A stretch of 15,362 nt of DNA from an uncultured bacterium (GTDB lineage Bacteria; Bdellovibrionota_C; UBA2361; CAKMMH01). Position 1 is the first letter of the stretch. Each line of letters begins with the position of its first letter. Below the pieces are notes generated by a model. It did not search any database. It was not told where the DNA came from and saw only the letters and a list, made by a program, of their open reading frames with translations. The stretch covers positions 1 to 15,362 of the forward strand of contig CAKMMH010000022.1 in assembly GCA_927798255.1 (NCBI GenBank). Reading direction: 5' to 3'. A program made the position numbers and the translations under genes. Positions 1 through 7,664 of this stretch are shown in pieces.

Positions 1-250
1 CAGGATTCAGGTAGCAGGCTACGGGTATCAGGTAGCTGATTTGCTGAATGCTGATAGCAGATAGCAGATAGCGGAATTCAGATTGCAGCTCTCCGCTACC
101 AGCTTTCCGCATCCCGCAACCGTGCGATTTTTTTGGTTCCGGGTATTTAGATTCTGGTTGCAGGAAACAGGTTTCAGATTGCAAGTAGCGGGTATCAGAT
201 AGCTGGTTTGTAGAATGTGGATAGCGGAATGCAGAATGCCGATTTTAGGA
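1..250. repeat. Degenerate intergenic repeat block 1
   Basis: This non-coding stretch is visibly richer in GC than its surroundings and has stops in all frames. It is built from drifting copies of short units such as GGTATCAG, GGTAGC, CAGATAGC and GGAATTCAG. The clearest run is three tandem heptamers, GATAGCA, GATAGCA and GATAGCG, at 53-73. Some units recur in inverted orientation: the pyrimidine-rich part near 92-120 (CCGCTACC, CCCGCAACC) faces GGTTGCAGG at about 157-165, so the RNA could fold. Related text recurs at 7500-7596 and 14185-14281. It lies just downstream of the minus-strand tRNA. Function unknown. Confidence 0.7.
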
Positions 251-259
251 ATAAAAAAA

Positions 260-332
260 TGCCCAGAGACAGAATCGAACTGCCGACACGAAGATTTTCA
301 GTCTTCTGCTCTACCGACTGAGCTATCTGGGC
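260..332 (-). tRNA. tRNA-Phe (anticodon GAA)
   Basis: The reverse complement folds as a complete 73-nt cloverleaf. The acceptor stem is GCCCAGA/TCTGGGC with discriminator A, and the D arm is GCTC...GAGC. The anticodon stem GAAGA/TCTTC encloses the loop CTGAAAA, giving anticodon GAA. The T arm is GGCAG-TTCGATT-CTGTC with one G-T wobble. CCA is not encoded: the discriminator is followed by a T-rich run on the minus strand (252-259), which may act as the transcription stop. It lies downstream of the RDD-family gene on the same strand but has its own likely promoter. Confidence 0.97.
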
Positions 333-354
333 AAATGTCAAAAACTACTTAGTT

Positions 355-382
355 ATAATACCAAAAAATAATTTTTTTTCAA
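355..382 (-). promoter_or_regulatory. Probable sigma70-type promoter of tRNA-Phe
   Basis: On the minus strand, TTGAAA (377-382) and TATTAT (355-360) are separated by 16 nt. The -10 hexamer ends 22 nt before the tRNA 5' end, which would leave a short leader for RNase P. The region is very AT-rich, so a chance match is possible. Confidence 0.5.
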
Positions 383-396
383 TAATTTTATAAAAA

Positions 397-2493
397 TTAA
401 ATTTTAACTAATTTTGTTTTAGATAATTTATCATGCAAAGAATTTTCGCCTAAAATTCCGGCAGTTAACAAAAGATTTACTGGCATGCATAAAACCCTAA
501 CTAAAATTTGTCTAAGCTTAGGTCTTTCACCATTGTAGCTCTTTAATTCATAAGATAAAATTTTTAACCCTAAACTCGTTTTAAACACTGTGTACGAAAT
601 CGCATAATACAACAATGAAACATAAATTACTGATTTGACAAAAACTAAAGCAAATTCAATTAAATACAATGGATTTGATGTTATTATACTAGCACTACTA
701 AATGTATTAAGTACCATAAAAAATGAAATTATAGCGCAAACAAAACTTACAAAGCTCATATCAATCATAAATGCACCATATCTTACAAGTGCATTTGCAT
801 TTTTTTCAAAAGCCCCATCTTCTGTTTCAAAGGCTTCCTCCTTTCGAATCCTCGTTGTTTCTCTATTTAATGACGCATTATTTTTTTGATAAGGCATCTT
901 GTGATCATAGTTAGAAGCTTCAGAGCCTAATGTACTAGAATTTAAAGCATGTTGATAATACGTATCACTACTATAATTATCACTATATCTTCTACTTCGA
1001 TATAAATTTTCAACCTTTAAAGCATTTTCTCTCCTTGTGATTTCTTCTCTTTCTTTCCTTTTTCTCTCTTTCCTTTTAGCTTCTTTCTTAGCATTTTCTA
1101 ATCTTTCTTCCTCAAGTCTTTGAGCCTCTAATCTTTGCTGTTCTCTTTGTTTCTCTCTTTGTTTTTCCCTCTGCTCCTCAATTCTTTTTGATTCTAATAC
1201 CTCAGCTTGCTTTTCTAAAGCTTCTTTTTTTTCTTGAGCTAACTTTTGAGCCTCAAGATCTCTTTCATATTTAATGTCATGAAAATTTTTAGCGGAATTT
1301 AACTTTAAACGATTTTTAAACAACGGTGATTGGTTAACACTTTTTGCATTCTCTCTTTCAATTTTTTCATCGATATCTTGCTTAAAAGAAGATAATTGAG
1401 AATAAATTGCAGATTCCATACTATCTGTTAAACTTTCATCTGCTAAATCAAATAAATCTTCTATTTCTGCAGGATCTTCAACAAATACCACGTCCTCATC
1501 TAAATCGACATCCTCTTCTGGAATTGTAACATCTGAAAAAGCCGCTAAATAAAGTTTATCTATTTCAGACAATTCCTCTTTAGGTTCTAAATTATAATGT
1601 TTTTTCCTTCTTTTAAAACGATCTGGTAAAATGTTTCTTCCAAGAACTAGATTAAAATGACTAATTTTTAATTCTAACTGTTTTATATTTTTATCATAAT
1701 TAGAAAAAATCGAAGGTTTAAATAGCTTAGCATCTAACCTTTCTTGTTTATTGTCTAAAAGATTATCATCAAATATTTTTATAGCCGTGTTTTCATAAAT
1801 ATTATCAGAGCTGAAATCACTCTTAAACGCTTCATCTTTATTATTTCTATCAACACTACTAACAACTATATTACTTGCTAAATTTCCATTAGTTTCTCGG
1901 ATAGAATTGCTTAATTCATCACTACTTAAATTTAAAGTATCATTATTAACATTTTCACAGTCAAAACCTGTATCATTGTCCTCAATTAAGACTCTAGCCT
2001 TTTGTTCTTTATCCTTTGATAAAATAAAATCAGCCTTCTTTCTTAACTCTGCCCTTTGTATAGCTTCTTGCTCGCGAATATATTCTCTCTCTGCTTTATT
2101 AGGACCTAAAATCTTTGCTAAAAGCCCTTTTCTTTTTTTAATTCCACTAAACTCTATTAAATTATCTTTCGGACTTTCCTTGCTTTCACTTCCTAACTCA
2201 ATGGAAATCCTTAAATCGTCATCATTAACTTCCCTAAGTGTCTGAGATGGCTGCTGATTTGAATCTAAAAAATCCCTATTATTAATACTTTCTTTTGTCT
2301 TTTGAATTTCCTCTAATAATTCATCTTCACTAGGTATATAACCATCAATATCAATTGCACTCTCTTTCTGCTCATCACCTTGATTATAACTTAAAGAAGC
2401 ACTTGTAACGTTTCGTTCATCTTCTGAAAGAGAACCTCTAGGAAACTTTTCATTAAGCTTCATTGATAAATCATCATTACTAGCTACTGACAT
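397..2493 (-). CDS. RDD-family membrane protein with very long charged N-terminal extension
   Basis: The only recognisable domain is a C-terminal RDD domain (about residues 567-698). It carries R571 and D578 before the first hydrophobic segment, two or three membrane segments (about 575-598, 608-638, 660-680), and an HDK motif with D688 near the end. Stand-alone RDD proteins are usually about 150-250 residues; this one is 698. Residues 1-400 are acidic, serine/asparagine-rich and probably disordered, with a dense acidic patch at about 325-350. Residues 405-495 alternate Glu/Gln with Lys/Arg (REKQREKQREQQR) and should form a coiled coil or single charged alpha-helix. There is no signal peptide, so the extension is probably cytoplasmic. 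The start is supported by GAAGG eight bases upstream. RDD proteins have been linked to transport and ion exchange, but the role here is unknown. The gene lies 129 bp downstream of priA, probably with its own promoter. Confidence 0.85.
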   Translation of the reverse strand: MSVASNDDLSMKLNEKFPRGSLSEDERNVTSASLSYNQGDEQKESAIDIDGYIPSEDELLEEIQKTKESINNRDFLDSNQQPSQTLREVNDDDLRISIELGSESKESPKDNLIEFSGIKKRKGLLAKILGPNKAEREYIREQEAIQRAELRKKADFILSKDKEQKARVLIEDNDTGFDCENVNNDTLNLSSDELSNSIRETNGNLASNIVVSSVDRNNKDEAFKSDFSSDNIYENTAIKIFDDNLLDNKQERLDAKLFKPSIFSNYDKNIKQLELKISHFNLVLGRNILPDRFKRRKKHYNLEPKEELSEIDKLYLAAFSDVTIPEEDVDLDEDVVFVEDPAEIEDLFDLADESLTDSMESAIYSQLSSFKQDIDEKIERENAKSVNQSPLFKNRLKLNSAKNFHDIKYERDLEAQKLAQEKKEALEKQAEVLESKRIEEQREKQREKQREQQRLEAQRLEEERLENAKKEAKRKERKRKEREEITRRENALKVENLYRSRRYSDNYSSDTYYQHALNSSTLGSEASNYDHKMPYQKNNASLNRETTRIRKEEAFETEDGAFEKNANALVRYGAFMIDMSFVSFVCAIISFFMVLNTFSSASIITSNPLYLIEFALVFVKSVIYVSLLYYAISYTVFKTSLGLKILSYELKSYNGERPKLRQILVRVLCMPVNLLLTAGILGENSLHDKLSKTKLVKI

Positions 2494-2552
2494 AAAAACG
2501 CCTTCAAGTGAAAAAGAAAATCTACGAAAAAACGATATACAAATTTGTAGTT

Positions 2553-2581
2553 ATGTTATGATATTTTTTTAATAATTTCAA
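2553..2581 (-). promoter_or_regulatory. Candidate promoter of the RDD-family gene
   Basis: On the minus strand TTGAAA (2576-2581) and TAACAT (2553-2558) have a 17-bp spacer, placing transcription start roughly 50 nt before the ATG at 2493. A short imperfect hairpin (GGTTT.../...AAACC, about 2584-2604) lies between it and the priA stop, but lacks a clean U-tract on this strand. Confidence 0.45.
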
Positions 2582-2622
2582 GGGGTTTCTTTTTATAAAA
2601 AACCACGTATTAAAATAGCTAT

Positions 2623-4875
2623 CTAGAACATATCCTGAGGATCAATGTCAATTATAAGCTTACTTTTAGGATTAATTTTTGAATATTTATGAATAAAAGC
2701 AATTAATATATTTAACTCTTTTCTGTTTTCAGATTTAAAAATCATATTCCACCTATAAAGGTTTTTAATTTTCTGAATATATGCTGGCGCTGGCCCTAAA
2801 ATTTGAACCTTTAAATTTTGCTTATTAATAACTTTTTCACTTAGTTTGCGAATCAAAACCATATCATTTAACGCAACTTCATTTATAATATTTGACACTA
2901 TTATCCTTACAAGAAAACAAAATGGTGGATAATTTGTTTCCCTTCTAAGTTTTAATTCGTAATTTGCAAATCCTTGATAATCAGACTCTATTGTTTTTAA
3001 AATAGCTATATGTTCTGGATTTCTTGTTTGCAAAATAACGCTTCCCGGCACATCTCCCCTTCCAGCTCTCCCTGCAACTTGAGTTAAAAGCTGAAAAGTT
3101 TTTTCTGTTGCCCTAAAATCAGGAAAGAAAAGACTTATATCACAATCAACAACTACTACAAGACTAACATTTGGTATATCATGCCCTTTAGCAATCATTT
3201 GAGTACCAACTAATATATTAACCTTATTATCTCTTACATCTTTTAAAATATTTTCATATTTTGTAAATGTTGTAACTTCATCTCTATCTAATCTTGCTAT
3301 ATTTACGCTTGGAAATAAAATTTTTAACTCATCATAAATTTTTTCTGTTCCGGCTCCTCTTAATACAAGTTTTCCTTCTTCCTTATTACTTCTTTCTGCG
3401 TCATAAACATTTTTTTCACATTCAGGACATTTTGATAATACTTTTGATTTATAATCGCATTGATGACACTTTAATACATTTTCTTTTTGATGATATGTTA
3501 ACGCGATACTACAATTTGGACACTTTAAAGTTTCCTGACAAGTTTCACACTGCATAAAACTTGCAAATCCTCTTTTATTGTAAAGTATAAAAACTTGCTC
3601 TCCTTTTTCTAATGTATTTTTGATAGCATCATAAAGTACAGGTGAAACATTTTGAGAAATCATTTCTTGTTTTTTTATTTTATTTAAATTTATAATTTCA
3701 AAATTTAACTTTTGATGTTGAGAATATCTATTTTTTAAACTTAATTTTCTATATTTTCCTTTTACTACATTATAAAAAGTTTCAAGCGAAGGAGTGGCCG
3801 ACCCTAAAACTACGGGACAATTAAAAAGCTTTGCTCTCATTATTGCAATATCTCTTGCATTATATCTAAAAGAATCATTTTGTTTAAACGATGCATCATG
3901 TTCTTCGTCAACAATTATTATCCCAACATTCTCAAGTGGCGCAAATACTCCAGAGCGTGCTCCTATTGCAAGTCTAAACTTTCCACTAGCAAGCAGTGTC
4001 CAATTTAGAGATCTAGTGCTTGGATTTACGCCGCTATGAAGAAGCGCGATATCATCTCCAAGACGCGATTTAAACCTATCAAGAAGTTGTGGAGTAAGCG
4101 AAATCTCAGGAACAATAAGCATCGCAGTTTTGTCATTTTTTAAAGCTAGTTTTATTAACTCAATATAAACTTCTGTCTTTCCACTTCCTGTAACGCCATG
4201 TAAAAGATATGTATTAAAAGCGTTTTGTAATATATCTTTAGAAATAATATTAACCGCTTTTTGTTGCTCATTTGAAAGATTAATATCATTTTTTAAATCA
4301 TAATTACATGTATTTTCATCAATGAACTCACTTATCTTTTGTTCTTTTATTGTAATTAAATTTTTTTCAATTAATACTTTAACAATTTGTGAAATATTTT
4401 TAAACTTACCTGAAATTAATTCATATGAAATTCTATTATTATTATTTTTTATAGTCTGTAAAAACTCTAATTGTTTTTTACCTTTAATTTTAGAAAAATC
4501 ATCTGTGTTTAAAACTATTTCTTTAGTAGTTTTTTCTTTAACATATTTTACAAGTGCAGTATCTAATGAAAGAGAAAAAGGTACTGAATAATATTTTGAA
4601 AGCCAATCTATAAAAACCACAAAAGAATCTTTAAAGAAAGAAACTCCATCATATAAAACTTCTAAAATGTCCTTTATTTCATATTTTTCCTCATTATTTT
4701 TTAAATCAGAAAAAAACATTGTTTCATTTTCAAATTTTACAATATATCCTTTTGCTTTTCTTCTTCCGAGAGGGACCTCTACACAGACTCCTATCTTAGC
4801 CAAATCATTATACTTTTCAGGGACTCTATAAGTTAACAAATTATTTAATGGAAAAACTGAAACGCTTACCAACAT
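2623..4875 (-). CDS. priA: Primosomal protein N' (replication restart helicase PriA)
   Basis: PriA is a 3'-5' superfamily 2 DNA helicase that recognises stalled or collapsed replication forks and reloads the replicative helicase. All domains are present in 750 residues, a normal length. The N-terminal 3'-DNA-binding domain spans about residues 1-100. Walker A is GVTGSGKT (227-234) and the DEEH box is 323-326. Eight zinc-binding cysteines form four CxxC pairs (443/446, 452/455, 470/473, 483/486). GAGTEKI is at 507-513, GTQMIAKGHD at about 557-566 and QVAGRAGR at 599-606. The C-terminal domain ends with the usual IDIDP-type motif, followed by TAG. No Shine-Dalgarno site is visible before the ATG (TTTATTAGATTTATG), unlike most genes here, so initiation may be weak or leaderless. 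It is divergent from pilM. Confidence 0.97.
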   Translation of the reverse strand: MLVSVSVFPLNNLLTYRVPEKYNDLAKIGVCVEVPLGRRKAKGYIVKFENETMFFSDLKNNEEKYEIKDILEVLYDGVSFFKDSFVVFIDWLSKYYSVPFSLSLDTALVKYVKEKTTKEIVLNTDDFSKIKGKKQLEFLQTIKNNNNRISYELISGKFKNISQIVKVLIEKNLITIKEQKISEFIDENTCNYDLKNDINLSNEQQKAVNIISKDILQNAFNTYLLHGVTGSGKTEVYIELIKLALKNDKTAMLIVPEISLTPQLLDRFKSRLGDDIALLHSGVNPSTRSLNWTLLASGKFRLAIGARSGVFAPLENVGIIIVDEEHDASFKQNDSFRYNARDIAIMRAKLFNCPVVLGSATPSLETFYNVVKGKYRKLSLKNRYSQHQKLNFEIINLNKIKKQEMISQNVSPVLYDAIKNTLEKGEQVFILYNKRGFASFMQCETCQETLKCPNCSIALTYHQKENVLKCHQCDYKSKVLSKCPECEKNVYDAERSNKEEGKLVLRGAGTEKIYDELKILFPSVNIARLDRDEVTTFTKYENILKDVRDNKVNILVGTQMIAKGHDIPNVSLVVVVDCDISLFFPDFRATEKTFQLLTQVAGRAGRGDVPGSVILQTRNPEHIAILKTIESDYQGFANYELKLRRETNYPPFCFLVRIIVSNIINEVALNDMVLIRKLSEKVINKQNLKVQILGPAPAYIQKIKNLYRWNMIFKSENRKELNILIAFIHKYSKINPKSKLIIDIDPQDMF

Positions 4876-4963
4876 AAATCTAATAAATTAAAAAAAATGC
4901 GCCTTTTATCTCTTAAATAGAATCCTAATGTATGAACATTTTTTTGTAAATATTTCGAAAATA

Positions 4964-4969
4964 TATTAT
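4964..4969 (+). promoter_or_regulatory. Candidate -10 element for pilM
   Basis: TATTAT lies 25 bp before the pilM ATG in the 119-bp gap between the divergent priA and pilM genes. There is no convincing -35 at the right distance (TTGTAA-like text is 14 bp upstream). The ribosome site before pilM is only a weak TAGG. Confidence 0.3.
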
Positions 4970-4994
4970 GTGAAAAAAATTTTTAGGTTATTTT

Positions 4995-6257
4995 ATGGTG
5001 AATTCTAGGCTTAATCTATTAAAAAAACAAAAAAATTTAGTTGCAATTGACATCGGCGCTAGTGGTGTACGTGTTTTAGAAAGTGATTTTCTAGGAGATG
5101 AAATTGAAATTTTAAACTTTGCTTACAAATCTTTTGATGAGGAAATATATCAAAATCAACTACTCGCAAAACAAGATGTTGTATCAAATACATTAATTAA
5201 GATTTTCGAAGAAAACAAAATTTCTTCAAATGATATCGTAACTGCAATTTCAGGACCTGCCGCTTTTTCAAAAAAGATTTCTGTTACGAAAATGGATAAT
5301 CTTGAAGATTTAGATTCAAACATAAAGTTTGAATCAAACTCTCTAATTCCACACGGACTTGATGGAGTGTATTTTGATTATGCTATTCTTCAAAGTAGTA
5401 ATAATAGTAACAATGTTGATGTGTTTATTACAGCAGTGAAAAAGGATATTGTAAATTCTATTCAAAACACTCTTACACAAGCAAATTTAAATTTAAAAAT
5501 TTTAGATATTGATTATCTTGCCTTACTTAATTTATTTGAGTTTAATTACCCAGAATTTAAAGACAAGACTGTAGCACTAATTGATATAGGTGGACGATAT
5601 TCAACGATAAATGTTTGTTATAATGGTGAAATGTTATTTTCAACAAACATTCCAATTGGTGGAAGATTAATTGCAGAGGATTTAAGTAACTCCTTTAAAA
5701 CCACTATTTCAGAAACAGATTTGTGTAATTTAGAAAACATACAAATTGGAACTACTCAGAATGAATCAGTAAAAGAAAATATTGTATCAATTAATGATAG
5801 CGAATTAAACAACGATTCTAGTGTGTTATTAGATAACAGTTCAAAAAGCGCTGATTTATTAAATAATACAAAAATAGATAGCGTTCAAACTGTTAGTACT
5901 TCATTAAATAACTCCTCTTTAACATCTGTACCTTTACAAGAAAGTCTTGATAAACAAATTGAAAAAATTGCAAATGATCTAAAAAAGCAACTTAAATATT
6001 ATTGGGAATCAGGTTCATTAGATTCAATTGAGAAAATTTTTATAACAGGTGGCGGTGTGTATTGGAAAAATATTAATAAAATATTTTCACAAAAATTTAA
6101 TATTGAATGTGAAACGTTAGATCCATTAAGAAAAGTAAAAATTAGAGATATTCCTCAAAAGAGTGATATTATAAAAAGAAATCAGCATTTAGCTGTTTTA
6201 TTAGGGCTATCATTAAGAAGGATTGGGGATAGTAAAAAAAGATATATAAGGAAATAA
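4995..6257 (+). CDS. pilM: Type IV pilus assembly ATPase-fold protein PilM
   Basis: PilM is an actin/FtsA-like cytoplasmic protein that binds the N-terminal tail of PilN and ties the pilus platform to the inner membrane. The fold signatures are all present: phosphate-1 motif DIGASGVRV (19-27), phosphate-2 motif DIGGRYSTI (197-205) and adenosine motif TGGG (351-354). The protein is 420 residues, against roughly 350 for typical PilM. The excess is a low-complexity Asn/Ser-rich stretch at about 248-312, between phosphate-2 and the adenosine motif. This looks like a disordered loop and does not break the frame. The gene opens a pilM-pilN-pilO cluster, with pilN starting 23 bp after its stop. Confidence 0.92.
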   Translation: MVNSRLNLLKKQKNLVAIDIGASGVRVLESDFLGDEIEILNFAYKSFDEEIYQNQLLAKQDVVSNTLIKIFEENKISSNDIVTAISGPAAFSKKISVTKMDNLEDLDSNIKFESNSLIPHGLDGVYFDYAILQSSNNSNNVDVFITAVKKDIVNSIQNTLTQANLNLKILDIDYLALLNLFEFNYPEFKDKTVALIDIGGRYSTINVCYNGEMLFSTNIPIGGRLIAEDLSNSFKTTISETDLCNLENIQIGTTQNESVKENIVSINDSELNNDSSVLLDNSSKSADLLNNTKIDSVQTVSTSLNNSSLTSVPLQESLDKQIEKIANDLKKQLKYYWESGSLDSIEKIFITGGGVYWKNINKIFSQKFNIECETLDPLRKVKIRDIPQKSDIIKRNQHLAVLLGLSLRRIGDSKKRYIRK

Positions 6258-6280
6258 TAAATTTTAAGGATATTAAGTAA

Positions 6281-6865
6281 ATGATAAAAATAAATTTACT
6301 AGGAAGCAAAATTGAACAGAATCCTTACCTTGTAACATTTATGGTTACATGGATAGTGGGACTAACTTTATTCTTCCTAGGTTGTATTTTTTGGAAAATA
6401 TCACTATCAAGTAACGTAAAATCACTAGAAGAAAAAAATAATAATTTAAAATCTCAATTAGCAGCACTTGAAGAAAAGACAAAAGAAGTTAATAAACTTA
6501 ATGATATCAAAGAAGAATTAAGGGGAAAATTGAAGGTAATAGATATTCTTAAAAAGAGCAAACTAGGCCCAGTAAAATTACTTGATAATTTAAATATAGC
6601 ACTGCCAAGTAAAATATGGTTAGAAAGTATTGAAGAATCAAATCAAAATATTTTAATTGCAGGAAAATCCTTAGATGACCCAAGTTTAAGTTTATTTATG
6701 AAAGCATTAGAGTATTCGCCATATTTTAGTAATGTCGATTTAAATTACTCCAAACAATTTTTTATGGATGAGGTAAAAATTAAAGATTTTGAAATAAAAG
6801 CAAATGTTTCGTATTCAGCAAAAGAAGACGACAACAGTAAGTTAAATAATAAAGAGAAAAAATGA
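6281..6865 (+). CDS. pilN: Type IV pilus inner-membrane protein PilN
   Basis: PilN is a bitopic inner-membrane protein that heterodimerises with PilO and recruits PilM through its short cytoplasmic N-terminus. That motif is clear here (MIKINLLGSK; the family signature is INLLP). It is followed by one membrane helix (about 17-41), a periplasmic coiled coil (about 45-92) and a ferredoxin-like domain with the expected LPSKIWLESI segment at about 108-117. At 194 residues it is a normal length. The start is supported by AAGGA (6266-6270), ten bases upstream. The C-terminal tail is lysine-rich. The stop overlaps the pilO start as ATGA, so the two are probably translationally coupled at equal dose, fitting a heterodimer. 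Confidence 0.9.
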   Translation: MIKINLLGSKIEQNPYLVTFMVTWIVGLTLFFLGCIFWKISLSSNVKSLEEKNNNLKSQLAALEEKTKEVNKLNDIKEELRGKLKVIDILKKSKLGPVKLLDNLNIALPSKIWLESIEESNQNILIAGKSLDDPSLSLFMKALEYSPYFSNVDLNYSKQFFMDEVKIKDFEIKANVSYSAKEDDNSKLNNKEKK

Positions 6866-7494
6866 AAGACTTTTTTAAAAACATATTAGCTAGATCTCTT
6901 GCACAAAAGATTGCAATTATAGGGGCAACTTTTATTATTCCATTTCTACTTTTTTGGCAATATGGATTAAGTAAAGATCTTAAAAAGCAAACTAGTCTTG
7001 AAGAAGAAATTGATATAAAGACATCAAAAATTGTTTATCAAGGCAAACTTGCTAACAACTTAGTTAAAGCTAAAAAAGAATTAGCAGAGTTAGAAAAAAA
7101 ACTAAACGTTGCTGTTTCTGAACTTCCAGATTCAAAAGAAATCCCTGAGCTTTTATCTCAGATTTCAACTCTTGTAAAAGAATCAGGGCTTGAAATTGAA
7201 TTATTTCAACCAACGGGAGAGGAGCTTATGGATTTTTACGCCAAGGTTCCTGTTAGTATCCATATGAAAGGTACATTTCATCAAATGTTAAAATTTTTTG
7301 AAAAAGTTGGTAATTTGCAAAGAATTGTAAATATTAATGCTATTAAAATGTATAATCCAGAAATAGTTGAAAACAAAATGGTTATAACGACCGAATGTGT
7401 TGCTACGACATTTAGATTTTTAAGCGAAGAAGAACGAGAAAAGATAAAGGAAGCTAAAGAAGCCGAGAAATCAAAATCAAAAAAAAGAAGGTAA
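6862..7494 (+). CDS. pilO: Type IV pilus inner-membrane protein PilO
   Basis: PilO pairs with PilN in the inner-membrane alignment complex connecting the pilus motor to the outer-membrane secretin. There is a short cytoplasmic N-terminus, one membrane helix (about 16-34) and a coiled coil (about 40-85). The PilO signature follows: ELPDSKEIPELL (about 87-98), a conserved VKESGLEIE region, the VSIHMKGTFHQMLKFFEKV segment (about 131-149) and LQRIVNI (152-158). The protein has 210 residues, with a very basic C-terminal tail (EKSKSKKRR). It overlaps pilN by four bases. The next cluster members in most bacteria, pilP and pilQ, do not follow: repeat block 2 and a terminator come directly after the stop. 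Confidence 0.9.
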   Translation: MKDFFKNILARSLAQKIAIIGATFIIPFLLFWQYGLSKDLKKQTSLEEEIDIKTSKIVYQGKLANNLVKAKKELAELEKKLNVAVSELPDSKEIPELLSQISTLVKESGLEIELFQPTGEELMDFYAKVPVSIHMKGTFHQMLKFFEKVGNLQRIVNINAIKMYNPEIVENKMVITTECVATTFRFLSEEEREKIKEAKEAEKSKSKKRR

Positions 7495-7499
7495 TAGTA

Positions 7500-7596
7500 A
7501 TATTAGATAGTAGATAGCAGAGCAACCTGATCGCAGAAATCTGAAGCCTGATACCCGATACCATAAGCCCAATACCTGATACCTGATTCTAGATAC
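7500..7596. repeat. Degenerate intergenic repeat block 2
   Basis: Directly after pilO lies a GC-richer non-coding stretch with units such as GATAGTA-GATAGCA, CCTGATACC, CCCGATACC and CCTGATACCTGATTC. These are mostly the reverse complement of the GGTATCAG units of block 1, so the block is inverted relative to block 1. It sits between convergent genes (pilO and the dsbA-like gene), immediately before their shared terminator. Confidence 0.65.
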
Positions 7597-7597
7597 A

Positions 7598-7636
7598 AAA
7601 AAGGGATAAAATAATTTCTTATTTTATCCCCTTTTT
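7598..7636. terminator. Strong bidirectional intrinsic terminator between pilO and the dsbA-like gene
   Basis: A 17-bp stem is nearly perfect: arm 7598-7614 (AAAAAGGGATAAAATAA), loop TTTC, arm 7619-7636, with one extra C. A- and T-tracts at either end provide a U-run for transcripts from both strands. It should stop both the pil transcript and the dsbA-like transcript. Confidence 0.88.
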
Positions 7637-7664
7637 ATTTTAAAGTTTACTGATTGTTAGTAGA

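Noticed and set aside
53..73. CRISPR-like or minisatellite array in the 5' repeat block
   Set aside because: Only three 7-bp tandem copies occur, with no spacers of constant length and no conserved long repeat.
1907..2245. Plus-strand open frames opposite the RDD-family gene and opposite priA
   Set aside because: They are serine/leucine/phenylalanine-rich antisense of acidic or lysine-rich coding sequence, and no ribosome sites were found.
2584..2604. Intrinsic terminator after priA
   Set aside because: The small hairpin has a mismatch and an AT-only inner stem, and no U-tract follows directly on the minus strand.
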